Source: JBAXGW01 sp037139195
GTDB taxonomy: Bacteria > Bacteroidota > Bacteroidia > Bacteroidales > JAHJDW01
Length of the DNA: 57,274 nucleotides
Direction of reading: 5' to 3'
Assembly: GCA_037139195.1 (NCBI GenBank)
Contig: JBAXGW010000024.1
Span: forward strand, 1-57,274
Positions 1 through 8,807 of the stretch are shown here, piece after piece. Below the pieces are notes generated by a model that was not told the DNA's origin, made no database searches, and saw only the letters and a list, made by a program, of their open reading frames with translations. Each line of letters opens with the position of its first letter. Positions within the stretch are counted from its first letter, which is position 1. A program made the position numbers and the translations under genes.

Positions 1-49
1 CCTAAAGATAGGCATTTTTTAAGATGAGCTAAGGGGATACCCAGTTAAT
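1..49. repeat. Left copy of a 49-base terminal inverted repeat
   Basis: The first 49 bases are the exact reverse complement of 57223-57271; identity stops at base 50. The last residues and stop codon of the glycosyltransferase gene at 29-1327 lie inside it, so that C-terminus may not be native. Inside the repeat, an imperfect hairpin pairs a CCCCT run with an AGGGG run (the second run completes just beyond the left edge but is visible in the right copy). Such hairpins occur near the ends of IS200/IS605-type elements, but no transposase is visible here. The inversion rules out simple circular closure. Confidence 0.9.
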
Positions 50-1327
50 ATTATTATAAATGTCAATAAGCATTTCGGTTGAGTTTCTTAAATTAAATTT
101 TTCTTCAACTGCTTTTCTGCCGTTAATACCCATTTCATTAATACTTTCTATATTTAATAATACAACGGACAGTTTTTCAGCTAAAGCCTCAGATGTGTTT
201 GGGGAATATACAACTCCTGCTTTCGATTTATCAATAATTTCTGGAAAAGCTGAAATATTTGGCTGTACAATAGGAATTCCAGAGGCTAATGCTTCTAAAA
301 GATACAATCCAAAAGCCTCGCCTTTGAGGACAGGGACAGACAATACAGTAACTTTTTTGAAAAAATCATTTAATTGAGATGTGCGGAAGTCATCAATAAA
401 TTCAACATCATTAAAAACATTGTTGCTTTTTAGTTTGTTTATTTGTTTTTCAATAAACTTAGTGTCGTCAGCAGTTTTCCCACCAGTGAGTACTAATTTT
501 AATTTATCAAACTCAGGTTTCTTTCTAAGTTTTATGTAAGCGTCGATTAATATTTCTAATCCATTTTCTTCGTTTAATCTAGATAAATACCCAATAGCTT
601 GTGGATTTTTTGCAGGAACTTGAACTTTGTAAACATCTGGGTTAACACCTAGATGAACTACTTTAATTTTTTCATCCGGAATAAGCATGTTATTTTGCAT
701 GACATCTTTAAAATAGCTACTTACAGCGATGAAAGCGTCAATGTCTTTTGCTTTTTCGCTCATTAATCGCCAGAGTTTGGGCTTGTAAAGGTCGCTCATG
801 GCATTTATCCATACATCTTCATCTTGTAAAGTGCAAAAAACAGGGACATTAAGTTCTTCTTTTATTTTTGCTGCTAAGCCCATCAATAATGCGTTTGAAA
901 GATGAACTACATCAGGCTTTTCGTGATGTTTTAAAAAATATATGAGAAGATCAAGCTCTTCTTTCTGAAAGCCTTCTGCTCCTTTAAGCATCGATATTGT
1001 CATTTCTTCCAAACCATCTGCTCTGGTTGAACCCGATTTTTCTGCTGCATATCGTAGAATAAATGGGGAATTGAAGAATTTGTAAAGCCATTTGGGCATT
1101 TTCCTAAGCAATTTGAAATTCTGTTTAAGGTAAATATTTACCGCTCCATAAAAAACAGGAACATCGGTCTGTTCAGCAAATTCTTCAATTGAGTGAGGCA
1201 AATATAAAGGTAGTGTAAAAGAGTCGTGCCCTTGACTCTTTAAGGCTTGAGAAAAAGCACTGTCTCGTAAGCAGTTTCCACAATAAAATGTGCCTCCAAA
1301 TCCAGGCACGATATAGGTTATTTTCAT
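29..1327 (-). CDS. GT4-family glycosyltransferase (GT-B fold)
   Basis: This is a 432-residue retaining sugar transferase of the GT-B type, predicted cytoplasmic. The N-terminus has the glycine-rich opening PGFGGTFYCGNCLRDS, with a CxxC pair (CGNC) inside it. The C-terminal half carries the GT4 donor-site signature GEAFGLYLLEALASGIPIV, with the E-x7-E pair near residues 337-345. It is the last gene of the leftward cluster, 13 bases after the propeller gene at 1341. Its substrate cannot be read from sequence; the context would fit modification of a cell-surface or periplasmic product. The last six residues and the stop codon lie within the 49-base terminal repeat, so the true C-terminus is uncertain. 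Family assignment is firm; role is inference. Confidence 0.9.
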   Translation of the reverse strand: MKITYIVPGFGGTFYCGNCLRDSAFSQALKSQGHDSFTLPLYLPHSIEEFAEQTDVPVFYGAVNIYLKQNFKLLRKMPKWLYKFFNSPFILRYAAEKSGSTRADGLEEMTISMLKGAEGFQKEELDLLIYFLKHHEKPDVVHLSNALLMGLAAKIKEELNVPVFCTLQDEDVWINAMSDLYKPKLWRLMSEKAKDIDAFIAVSSYFKDVMQNNMLIPDEKIKVVHLGVNPDVYKVQVPAKNPQAIGYLSRLNEENGLEILIDAYIKLRKKPEFDKLKLVLTGGKTADDTKFIEKQINKLKSNNVFNDVEFIDDFRTSQLNDFFKKVTVLSVPVLKGEAFGLYLLEALASGIPIVQPNISAFPEIIDKSKAGVVYSPNTSEALAEKLSVVLLNIESINEMGINGRKAVEEKFNLRNSTEMLIDIYNNINWVSP

Positions 1328-1340
1328 TTTTCAAGATTGT

Positions 1341-2591
1341 TTATTTTCCAAAAGCATATATTTTTCCATCACTGGCTCCTACAATAATAAAGTTATTGAT
1401 AACAGCAGGTGATGAGTATATAGGGATACCTATTTCGTACGACCATGTTTTATTACCGGTTTTTAAATCTAAAATATATAATCTGCCATCGCCCGAAGCA
1501 ACTATAACTGAGTTTTGTGCTATTATAGGAGACCCTTCAATTTTCTGCAACGTAGCAAATGTCCAAATTAATTTGCCATTTGCTTTGTTTAGGCAATATA
1601 CTTTTTTGTTCTGAGAAGTTATAACAACATATTTATCATAAACAGCAGGGGAAGATGTGAAAGTTCCTCCACCTTCAAACTTCCAAATTTGTTTTTTTGA
1701 GTTTATGTCGTAGCAATAAAATTCGCCGTCGTAATTTCCAAAATATGCTTTATTATCAACTATGGCAGCAGAAGAAGCAATATAGTTATTAATGTTTATT
1801 TTTATGGTTTCTTTTCCAGTATTAGTATTTATTAAATGCAAAAAGCCATCACACCCACCAAAAGCAGCTGTGTTATTTGATATAGCTGCGGTTCCATTAA
1901 TGAAATTACTTGATTCGTATTTCCATAGAGCTTTTCCTGTAGAAGCATCTACGCAATGTAAATTATAGTCATAACTTCCTGTGATAATTCTTTTTTGTCT
2001 TTTGTCTGGACCAAGGACCCAATTAGAAGATCCGATTATTTTTCCTTCGGTTTTATATATCCATTTTTGAGAGCCAGTTTTTGAATCAAGTGCATAAATA
2101 TTTCCTTCTACAGACCCAAAGAATACTGTGTTGTCAAGTAATAGGGGCGATGCTTCAATTGATGTTCCTGTTTTAAATTTCCAATTTAATTTTCCTAATT
2201 TTGATAATGAATACAAATATCCATCGTCGGAACCAATGTAGATACTTTCTTTGCAAACAACTGGCGAGGATTTGATTTTATCGGTGGTTTTATATGTCCA
2301 TAATAGTCTGTAGCTTTTAAGTGGCAGTGTGTTTGAGAATCCTGTTAATGATTGGTTTCCACGAAATGTCGACCAGCAATCTTGAGCCACCGTTGTTGAT
2401 GATAGGTTGATGAGAAGAAATAGAATGAGATAGAGTTTAAGGTTGAGGTTGAGGCTGAGGTTGAGCTTTTTGAAATATTCATTTTGAAAAACTGAATTTG
2501 CCATTTTATTGAAATGGTTGATTTTTTGCCCTGTCATTAAATATTGACTTTTCAATTCAAATTTCGAAATTAAAAAATTTAGTGTTCTCAT
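1341..2591 (-). CDS. Secreted PQQ-like beta-propeller protein
   Basis: The protein has 416 residues. After a long N-terminal lead comes a hydrophobic segment (LYLILFLLINLSSTTVAQ, about residues 53-70) that acts as signal peptide or anchor, then the entry motif WSTFRGNQSLTGF, then repeated blades of the form 'GxxYALDxxTGxxxWxY' typical of PQQ-like/BamB propellers. The start at 2591 overlaps the upstream stop by four bases (ATGA), favouring translational coupling; an internal ATG at residue 30 is an alternative. No heme motif is present, and I see no clear quinoprotein dehydrogenase active site, so PQQ binding is not claimed. It may be a periplasmic or outer-membrane-facing partner of the redox cluster. 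Confidence 0.85.
   Translation of the reverse strand: MRTLNFLISKFELKSQYLMTGQKINHFNKMANSVFQNEYFKKLNLSLNLNLKLYLILFLLINLSSTTVAQDCWSTFRGNQSLTGFSNTLPLKSYRLLWTYKTTDKIKSSPVVCKESIYIGSDDGYLYSLSKLGKLNWKFKTGTSIEASPLLLDNTVFFGSVEGNIYALDSKTGSQKWIYKTEGKIIGSSNWVLGPDKRQKRIITGSYDYNLHCVDASTGKALWKYESSNFINGTAAISNNTAAFGGCDGFLHLINTNTGKETIKININNYIASSAAIVDNKAYFGNYDGEFYCYDINSKKQIWKFEGGGTFTSSPAVYDKYVVITSQNKKVYCLNKANGKLIWTFATLQKIEGSPIIAQNSVIVASGDGRLYILDLKTGNKTWSYEIGIPIYSSPAVINNFIIVGASDGKIYAFGK
2441..2464. repeat. Hexanucleotide tandem repeat in a signal-peptide region
   Basis: Four 6-base units lie in tandem: ggttga, ggttga, ggctga, ggttga. On the coding (minus) strand they encode alternating Leu-Asn/Ser dipeptides just before the hydrophobic core of the propeller protein at 1341-2591. 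Six-base changes would keep the reading frame. Confidence 0.85.
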
Positions 2592-4135
2592 ATTTCAACA
2601 GAATTAATTTCAACTTCACCGAAAAAACTGGATAGCGCTCCTGTTGGGCAAGCAACAATACAATCTGAAGCTGCATTAGCTATGGCTTTTTCTAAAGTTT
2701 TGTTGAAAGGAATGTCGATGTGCATATCGAAGCCTCTGCCAATGTATGCAAAGCCTGTCAGTTCTTTATTTCTATTAGCTATTTCTATGCAAAGCCCACA
2801 TTTAATGCATTTTTCGGGTTCAAAAACTAGAATATCATTTTGAAAATATTTTCGAACTGATTTTCTATCGCCAAACTTGTATTTTTGTTGATTTGCCTTG
2901 TATTTATCGGCATATAGTCTAAGTTTACACGTAGTTGATTTTCTGCAATCGCATCTAAGGCAGCGCGATGCTTCGCGTATTGCTTCTTCTTTATTAAAGC
3001 CATCAATAATTCCATTTGACGGAACTGTTTTTTCAGCAGATTTCGATTCTTTAATATATTCGGTAATTTCGTTTTCATTTAACTTGCCGAATCTGGAATT
3101 AAATAATTTACTTTGCTTTTGAGGAATATTTCCCAATAAGAACGAATGAATTGAATAGGCTGCAGCTTTTCCTTGAGCCACCACTTTTACCGCCATTTTT
3201 ATCGGACGAATTATAGAACCGCAAGCAAATACTCCTTGTTCATTCGTAGTATATGTATCTTCATATATTTCAATGTTTGATTCATTGCTATTTTCACCTG
3301 TAGCTAGTAAAATAGCATCGTAATTAGCTGAGATATCATCATATCGAACTTTGGTGTTAAATTTAAACTCCGCTCCAAATTGCTTTATAATTTCAATCTC
3401 TATAGTCAAAACCTCAATTGGCAAAATGGTTTCTGAAACAGTTAATAAAGCACCACCTGCTTTTTCGTTTTTATCGAATATGGTGCAAGAATACCCCAGT
3501 TTTAAAAGGTGAAAGCATGCAGAAAGTCCGGACATTCCAGCGCCAATAATAGCAATTTTTTTATTGGTAGAAATGTTTTTTTTAGGGAAATAATCGACTC
3601 CTGTTTTATGATTATCTAAAGCAACAATTTTTTTTAATTGACAAATAGAAACTTCGCTTTCTAGTTGGTTTCTTCTGCAAGCATTTTCGCAAGGAGCGGA
3701 ACAAATATATCCGAGCAATAGAGGCAGAGCAATGTCCTCTTTGACTATTTCCAAGGCTTCAGTAAATTTATCTTGAGCAATTAGTCGGTTCATTTGTGGT
3801 ATATTCATATTCGCTGGGCAACTAATTCTGCATGGCGCTTCGCAGTCACCAACATGATCGCTTAATAATAGTTCCAATGCATCTTTTCTAAACTCATCAA
3901 CTTCAACTGAATTGCTGCAAATATCCATTCCATCTTGTGCTTTTGTTTCGCATGAAGGAACAAACTCTCCAGTTTTATTGTTCTTAACTGCACAAACCAT
4001 GCATGAAGCGTGATTTTGAACCGACTCGAAAAAGCACATTGTAGGAATATCGAACCCAGCTTTTTCTGCTGCCTTCAAAATAGAAGTTCCCAAAGGAACA
4101 GTGATTTCAATATTATTTATTTTTAGTTTTAACAT
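2588..4135 (-). CDS. 2Fe-2S/4Fe-4S and FAD oxidoreductase subunit, GltD-like without NAD(P) domain
   Basis: This 515-residue cytoplasmic electron-transfer protein has modules in order. Residues 1-75 are a NuoG/HydA-type 2Fe-2S domain (Cys34, 45, 48, 62). Residues 95-170 are the GltD-type helical Fe-S domain (CEAPCRISC and CSAPCENAC). A Rossmann FAD site IIGAGMSGL lies near 196. Near the C-terminus is a ferredoxin-like pair of motifs (CIKCGLC near 443, CIVACPTGAL near 492). Classical GltD proteins have a second dinucleotide-binding domain of about 150 residues between the 'ATG' strand and the final 'GVFACG' segment; here the two are only about 20 residues apart. It probably works with the NuoEF-like flavoprotein upstream, which would handle NAD(H). 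It follows the small inserted gene at 4201. Confidence 0.88.
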   Translation of the reverse strand: MLKLKINNIEITVPLGTSILKAAEKAGFDIPTMCFFESVQNHASCMVCAVKNNKTGEFVPSCETKAQDGMDICSNSVEVDEFRKDALELLLSDHVGDCEAPCRISCPANMNIPQMNRLIAQDKFTEALEIVKEDIALPLLLGYICSAPCENACRRNQLESEVSICQLKKIVALDNHKTGVDYFPKKNISTNKKIAIIGAGMSGLSACFHLLKLGYSCTIFDKNEKAGGALLTVSETILPIEVLTIEIEIIKQFGAEFKFNTKVRYDDISANYDAILLATGENSNESNIEIYEDTYTTNEQGVFACGSIIRPIKMAVKVVAQGKAAAYSIHSFLLGNIPQKQSKLFNSRFGKLNENEITEYIKESKSAEKTVPSNGIIDGFNKEEAIREASRCLRCDCRKSTTCKLRLYADKYKANQQKYKFGDRKSVRKYFQNDILVFEPEKCIKCGLCIEIANRNKELTGFAYIGRGFDMHIDIPFNKTLEKAIANAASDCIVACPTGALSSFFGEVEINSVEI

Positions 4136-4143
4136 TTATTATG

Positions 4144-4184
4144 AAGTGCCTAAAGTATTTAAAGTGCCTAAAGTAATTAAAGTT
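4144..4184. repeat. Direct repeats left of the four-helix-bundle gene
   Basis: The unit aagtgcctaaagta occurs twice (4144-4157 and 4162-4175), followed by a partial copy. Its 11-base core tgcctaaagta reappears inverted at 4614-4624 on the other side of the small gene at 4201-4560, so the gene is bracketed by inverted repeats inside an otherwise compact operon. Confidence 0.85.
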
Positions 4185-4200
4185 ATGTTTTTTGAAAAAT

Positions 4201-4560
4201 TTAATTGTTAAGTTTTTGTCCTATAGAAGTAAAAATTGCTAGTATTTCGGATGATTCAATTAAAATTGGCTGAAGTTGTTTTTCGTCAACCCAATTTAGT
4301 CCTAATATTAATTCAAGCCAGTAAATAGTTTCACTAGCTTCACCTTCACAAATTCTAATTTTATTTGCAAAATCTCGTCTGCTTCTCGAACGATTTGCTT
4401 CTCTGTAATTTGCACAAATACTAGTTCCTGATTTGGTAATTTGATTTTTTATAATTTTACTTTCTGAATCATAGGGAATTAATGCAGAGAGTTTTATTAT
4501 GCTAATTGCAAATTTCATTGTCCTCTCTTCAAGTTTTTTTCCAAATTCTTTATTATCCAT
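4201..4560 (-). CDS. Four-helix-bundle protein (S23 / 23S rRNA intervening-sequence family)
   Basis: The protein has 119 residues, mostly helical, with the family hallmarks KSGTSICANYREANRSRSRRDF and KIRICEGEASETIYWLE. It belongs to the small four-helix-bundle family first seen in intervening sequences of 23S rRNA genes and common as free-standing genes in Bacteroidetes. The molecular function is unknown. It sits between two redox-cluster genes, in the same direction, bracketed by short inverted repeats (4147-4157 and 4614-4624). It therefore looks like an inserted cassette rather than a functional part of the redox cluster. Family assignment is strong; mobility is inference. Confidence 0.9.
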   Translation of the reverse strand: MDNKEFGKKLEERTMKFAISIIKLSALIPYDSESKIIKNQITKSGTSICANYREANRSRSRRDFANKIRICEGEASETIYWLELILGLNWVDEKQLQPILIESSEILAIFTSIGQKLNN

Positions 4561-4610
4561 TATTTTTCAATTGTTATAATTTATTAATAACTCTCAACTT
4601 CAAGTTCTCT

Positions 4611-4646
4611 ACGTACTTTAGGCAATTTAGACACTCTAAGTACTTT
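4611..4646. repeat. Inverted repeat right of the four-helix-bundle gene
   Basis: The sequence tactttaggca at 4614-4624 is the exact reverse complement of the core at 4147-4157 and 4165-4175. A degenerate second copy follows to about 4646. Together with the left repeats it brackets the small gene and little else. Confidence 0.8.
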
Positions 4647-4659
4647 TCAATCGTCCTTC

Positions 4660-7008
4660 TTATTTCGTAATCACTGCACCTGCTGGACATATTTGTTTGC
4701 AAACATCGCATTTTATACACTTTTCTTTTTCAATTGTATGCAATTCGTGAGGCTTTGCTTCAATAGCGTCTGATGGACACCTTTGAGCACATTTTGTACA
4801 GCCTATACAATCATTTGTTATTTCGTATTGAATCAACTCTTTGCACTTTCCTGTTGGGCATGAGCCATTTATATGTGATTCGTATTCATTTCGATAATAC
4901 CGAAGAGTTGATAAAATTGGATTTGGCGCTGATTTGCCAAGACCACATAAACTGCCTTTTTTAATTTTCAATGCCAACTGCTCCAAATTGTCGATATCTT
5001 CGGGTTTTCCTTTACCGCTGCATATATTATTTAGTATTTCGAGCATTTTTTGAGTTCCTATTCTGCAAAAAGTGCATTTGCCGCAAGATTGGTCTTGAGT
5101 AAACGATAGAAAATATCTCGAAATATCAACCATGCAGTCGGTTTCATCTAAAACAACCAGTCCACCAGAACCCATCATAGCTCCAGCTTGGGTTAAAGAT
5201 TCAAAATCAATTGGAATATCAGCCATCGAAGCTGGAATGCAGCCACCTGAAGGTCCGCCAATTTGTACTGCCTTAAAAGTTTTGTTGTTAGCAATTCCAC
5301 CGCCAATTTCTTCCACAATTTGTCGGATTGTAGTTCCCATTGGCACTTCAATTAAACCACCACGGTTTATTTTTCCAGCTAAAGCAAAAACTTTTGTTCC
5401 TTTGCTTTTATCTGTTCCAATATCATTGAATTCTTGTGAACTATGCCGAAAAATCCACGAAATCAACGAAAATGTTTCGGTATTATTTATTAATGTTGGT
5501 TTTCCCCAAAGTCCATTTTCGGCAGGATAAGGCGGTCTTAACTTTGGAAATCCTCTATTGCCTTCAATTGACGCAATTAAAGCCGTTTCTTCGCCACAAA
5601 TAAAGGCTCCAGCTCCTTCAAACACATTAATATCAAATGAAAAATCACTGTTTAAAATGAAATTACCTAAAATATTGTTTTTTCGACAAATTTCTAAGGC
5701 AGACGTAATTTGTTTAACGGCTAACTTGTATTCAGCTCTAATATAAAATATGCCTTTCGTCGCTCCCACAGCTAAAGCGGCAATTATCATTCCCTCAATT
5801 ATTCTAAAAGGGTATGATTCGAGGAGCATTCTGTCCATAAATGCACCAGGATCGCCTTCATCTCCGTTGCAAATCACAAATTTCTCATCCGACTCTACAT
5901 TTTTTACTATTTCCCACTTTAATCCAGAAGGAAAACCTGCACCACCTCTTCCTCTTAAACCACTTTGCTTGATTTCTTCAATAATTTCATCTGGGATTAA
6001 TTCAAAAAGACATTTCTTTAAAGCATTAAATCCTTCTAATTTAAAATATTCTTCAATATCTAGTGGTTTAATAATGCCTCGATGTTCTGTAGCAATATTT
6101 ATCTGTCTGTTAAGAAATTCAGAAACAGGAGTATCCCTTTTTTCTGATGAATACTTTTGTGTAGAAATGGGAACATCTGTTATTGCTAGTTCCTCGATAA
6201 AATTGAAAAAGCGATTCTTTAATTCTGTAATAAAATTGTCGGGTTTAAAGTGCTTTAACACTATTTTTCTAATTTCTTCTGCTTGAATTTTTGTGTAAAT
6301 AGCTGGAGTTTCGCCTTCTTTAATTATTTCAATCATTGGTACCTGATTGCAAATTCCTACACAGCCAACTTGTTTTACATTAACATTGATATTATTGTTG
6401 TTCAGGGTTTTTTCTAATTCATCTTTCACCTCTGAACTACCACTTGCAACGCAGCAAGAACCCAATCCAATTCGGATTTCACCTTTTATAGCTGTACCAT
6501 CGGGCAGTAGACTTTTTTTATTTGAAGTAGGATTGTTTTTTGAATTTTTAAAATCTTGAATAATTTCGGCAACTTTATCTGTTGTTAGGTTTCCATAGGT
6601 AATATCGTCGATTTGAACCACTGGGGCAATTGTACAGCAGCCCAAGCAAGCAACTTTAGTAATGGTAAACAATCCTTCAGCATCTGTGTCAACAGTATCT
6701 TCCAAGTTTAATTCTCTTCTAAAAGCATCATATACAAGCATTGCACCTTTAACATGACAAGCAGTGCCAACGCAAACGCTGATTATATGTTTTCCAACTT
6801 GTTGGTGTCTGAACTGAGAGTAGAAAGTAGATACACTATAAATTCGAGAAGGAGTGATTTCGGTGATTTCGCAAACCCTTTCTAATGCAATATCAGGCAG
6901 GTAGTTAAATTCCAATTGAATGGCTTGCAGAATAGGAATTACCATATTAACGGTAGTACCTTTTTCCGTTACGATTCTATCAACAATATCAATTATTTCT
7001 TTACTCAT
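4660..7008 (-). CDS. NuoE-NuoF fusion NADH-binding flavoprotein with Fe-S domains
   Basis: Read from the ATG at 7008, the protein has 782 residues. The longer frame opens at 7029 inside the upstream gene, while 7008 sits five bases after that gene's stop. Domains in order: NuoE-like 2Fe-2S domain (CVGTAC and VACLGCC, about residues 79-125); a second thioredoxin-like 2Fe-2S domain (SCCVASGS and GCVGIC, about 184-220); the NuoF NADH/FMN core (RGRGGAGFPSGLKW, CNGDEGDPGAFMDR); an SLBB region; the 4Fe-4S motif ESCGKCTFCRIGTQKMLE; and a C-terminal two-cluster ferredoxin (CIGCTKCAQRC, CIKCDVCKQIC). This is the layout of HydB/BfuB-type subunits of NAD- and ferredoxin-linked, often electron-bifurcating complexes. 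No hydrogenase subunit is nearby. A paralogous NuoF lies at 44403-46298. Confidence 0.93.
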   Translation of the reverse strand: MSKEIIDIVDRIVTEKGTTVNMVIPILQAIQLEFNYLPDIALERVCEITEITPSRIYSVSTFYSQFRHQQVGKHIISVCVGTACHVKGAMLVYDAFRRELNLEDTVDTDAEGLFTITKVACLGCCTIAPVVQIDDITYGNLTTDKVAEIIQDFKNSKNNPTSNKKSLLPDGTAIKGEIRIGLGSCCVASGSSEVKDELEKTLNNNNINVNVKQVGCVGICNQVPMIEIIKEGETPAIYTKIQAEEIRKIVLKHFKPDNFITELKNRFFNFIEELAITDVPISTQKYSSEKRDTPVSEFLNRQINIATEHRGIIKPLDIEEYFKLEGFNALKKCLFELIPDEIIEEIKQSGLRGRGGAGFPSGLKWEIVKNVESDEKFVICNGDEGDPGAFMDRMLLESYPFRIIEGMIIAALAVGATKGIFYIRAEYKLAVKQITSALEICRKNNILGNFILNSDFSFDINVFEGAGAFICGEETALIASIEGNRGFPKLRPPYPAENGLWGKPTLINNTETFSLISWIFRHSSQEFNDIGTDKSKGTKVFALAGKINRGGLIEVPMGTTIRQIVEEIGGGIANNKTFKAVQIGGPSGGCIPASMADIPIDFESLTQAGAMMGSGGLVVLDETDCMVDISRYFLSFTQDQSCGKCTFCRIGTQKMLEILNNICSGKGKPEDIDNLEQLALKIKKGSLCGLGKSAPNPILSTLRYYRNEYESHINGSCPTGKCKELIQYEITNDCIGCTKCAQRCPSDAIEAKPHELHTIEKEKCIKCDVCKQICPAGAVITK

Positions 7009-7013
7009 TCTTT

Positions 7014-8807
7014 TTATTTTCCAATACAATAAAGATTATTTCCTGCACGAATATATATTCTTCCATCAGCAAATGCTGGTGTACAAACTGTATTTTCATC
7101 AAGCTTAGGTTCTCCTAGTAAACTAAATGTTTTGTCGGCTTTAAAAATATGCATAGTTCCTTTTTTATCCATCAAATACACCTTTTGTCCTACCAATATT
7201 GGCGAAGAGTAAGTAGGTGAACCAAAATCATGATTCCAGTACTTTTCGCCTGTTTTAGGATTATAGCAAGCAACCTCGCCGTAACTGGTAACTACAAAGA
7301 GATATTTGTCGGTAGCTACAGGACTGGGTACATCGGACAAATAATCGTTGTTTTCCCAAATAATCTTAGGTTTAGCGCCAATCTGAATTGCAACAAGCTT
7401 TGCATATTCATTGAGAGCAAATACAATTCCGTTTGCATAAGCTACCGAAGGACCAACTTCACCCGAAGTGCAATCGATTTTCCAAAGTTCTTTTCCAGTT
7501 GTTGGGTCATAAGAAGCCACAAAAGGCTCTGCAATTAATAATATTTCAACTCTTGAACCAGTGTTTACAATAACTGGCGAAGCCCATGATATTTTAACTT
7601 TGCGCGAAGTAGACCAAACGGTTTTTCCTGTTTGAGTTGACAGGGCATACAAATTAGCCGATTTGTTTTGGTCTAATTGAATTATTAATTTGTTGTCAAT
7701 CACCATCAACGAAGATGAATGTCCATAGTGATTTGCTGGAACGCCTATATTTCGTGCCCAAACTCTTTTTCCATTCATGTCTAAGGCAATAATGTCGCCA
7801 GTTGCAAAAATAGCATATACATTTTGCCCATCGCAAGTAACTGTTGGAGCAGAATAACCTGTGTCATCAGTTACTTTGGGTGATTTTGCTGGTGAACCTG
7901 GAACATTAATAACTTTAGCAACCCATAGGATTTTCCCTGTGTTTTTATCAAAGCAATAAACCTCTTGTTTTGCTCCATCCGAGCCACTTAAAAATACTTT
8001 ATCGCCCCAAACAACTGGAGAATTAAATCCTGGAAGTGCTATTTTTGTTTTCCATTTGATATTTTTTCTACTAGCACCGTCCCAACTAATTGGAATGTTT
8101 TTTTGATAAGCAATTCCGTTTCCTCCCGCACCACGAAATGAAGGGAAATTGTTTTTCATATCCGTTGTTGGATAATCGAGAGGGTTAAGGCTTTTAACTG
8201 TGTCAATATTCGAAGTATCAGTTGACTGTACCGTTGAATCTATTTGTGGAGTATTGGTTGAAGCAATTTGAGTGGAATCTTTATTCAAGGATTCCGAAAT
8301 CTTATTTTGCGAAAATTTATTTCCTAAATCTTTATGTGTTAGAAAAGCAACTAATAAAGTTATTATAACTAAAGCAATACCACCAATTGTAATGCCTTTT
8401 CTTGCTTTATTTTGAGTTTCTGATAATTTTTCTTTTTTCTGAAAACCAACTTGCTGAATCTTTTTGTTGAGCGAATCAATCATAAGCTTAGCAATTATCA
8501 TTATTATGATTCCAACAAAAAGTAAATAGCCGCCAAATCTTATTTGCCATTGATTTGTGAAATAGGCTTTTCGTGCAAGTAAATCAAATTCTCTGATTTC
8601 ATTTCTTAAATCTTGATCGTTGGGGGTTTGATTTAGCCTTTCAACTAGTGAGTTGATCAACTTCGTATTTACAGGGTCAACCCTATTTAGTTGAAAATAG
8701 TTGGCTTCTATCAAAATACAAATTACAAACGAAAAGACGCCTGCAATAATCAGAATTGCTTTCCAAAAGCTAATTTTTGGGTTTTTATGTATATTTTCTT
8801 TTATCAT
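7014..8807 (-). CDS. Membrane-anchored PQQ-like beta-propeller protein
   Basis: The protein has 597 residues from the ATG at 8807, chosen because it overlaps the upstream stop as ATGA; a longer frame to 8861 lies inside that gene. Three hydrophobic segments come first (starting WKAILIIAGVFSF, YLLFVGIIIMIIAK and GITIGGIALVIITLL). A Ser/Thr-rich linker of about 50 residues follows, then the entry motif FPSFRGAGGNGIA, then PQQ-like blades such as VYCFDKNTGKILW. The propeller should sit in the periplasm on a flexible stalk. No heme-binding motif is present. It lies between the NapH-like membrane protein and the NuoEF fusion and may link the two sides of the membrane. Cofactor content is unknown. 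Confidence 0.87.
   Translation of the reverse strand: MIKENIHKNPKISFWKAILIIAGVFSFVICILIEANYFQLNRVDPVNTKLINSLVERLNQTPNDQDLRNEIREFDLLARKAYFTNQWQIRFGGYLLFVGIIIMIIAKLMIDSLNKKIQQVGFQKKEKLSETQNKARKGITIGGIALVIITLLVAFLTHKDLGNKFSQNKISESLNKDSTQIASTNTPQIDSTVQSTDTSNIDTVKSLNPLDYPTTDMKNNFPSFRGAGGNGIAYQKNIPISWDGASRKNIKWKTKIALPGFNSPVVWGDKVFLSGSDGAKQEVYCFDKNTGKILWVAKVINVPGSPAKSPKVTDDTGYSAPTVTCDGQNVYAIFATGDIIALDMNGKRVWARNIGVPANHYGHSSSLMVIDNKLIIQLDQNKSANLYALSTQTGKTVWSTSRKVKISWASPVIVNTGSRVEILLIAEPFVASYDPTTGKELWKIDCTSGEVGPSVAYANGIVFALNEYAKLVAIQIGAKPKIIWENNDYLSDVPSPVATDKYLFVVTSYGEVACYNPKTGEKYWNHDFGSPTYSSPILVGQKVYLMDKKGTMHIFKADKTFSLLGEPKLDENTVCTPAFADGRIYIRAGNNLYCIGK

Noticed and set aside
5750..6286. A 178-residue plus-strand open frame
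   Set aside because: It lies wholly antisense to the NuoE-NuoF fusion, whose motifs are continuous, and has no domain signal of its own.
2588..7008. Part of respiratory complex I
   Set aside because: NuoE/F/G-like domains are present, but no Nuo membrane or connecting subunits are nearby, and the extra Fe-S domains fit soluble NAD/ferredoxin complexes better.
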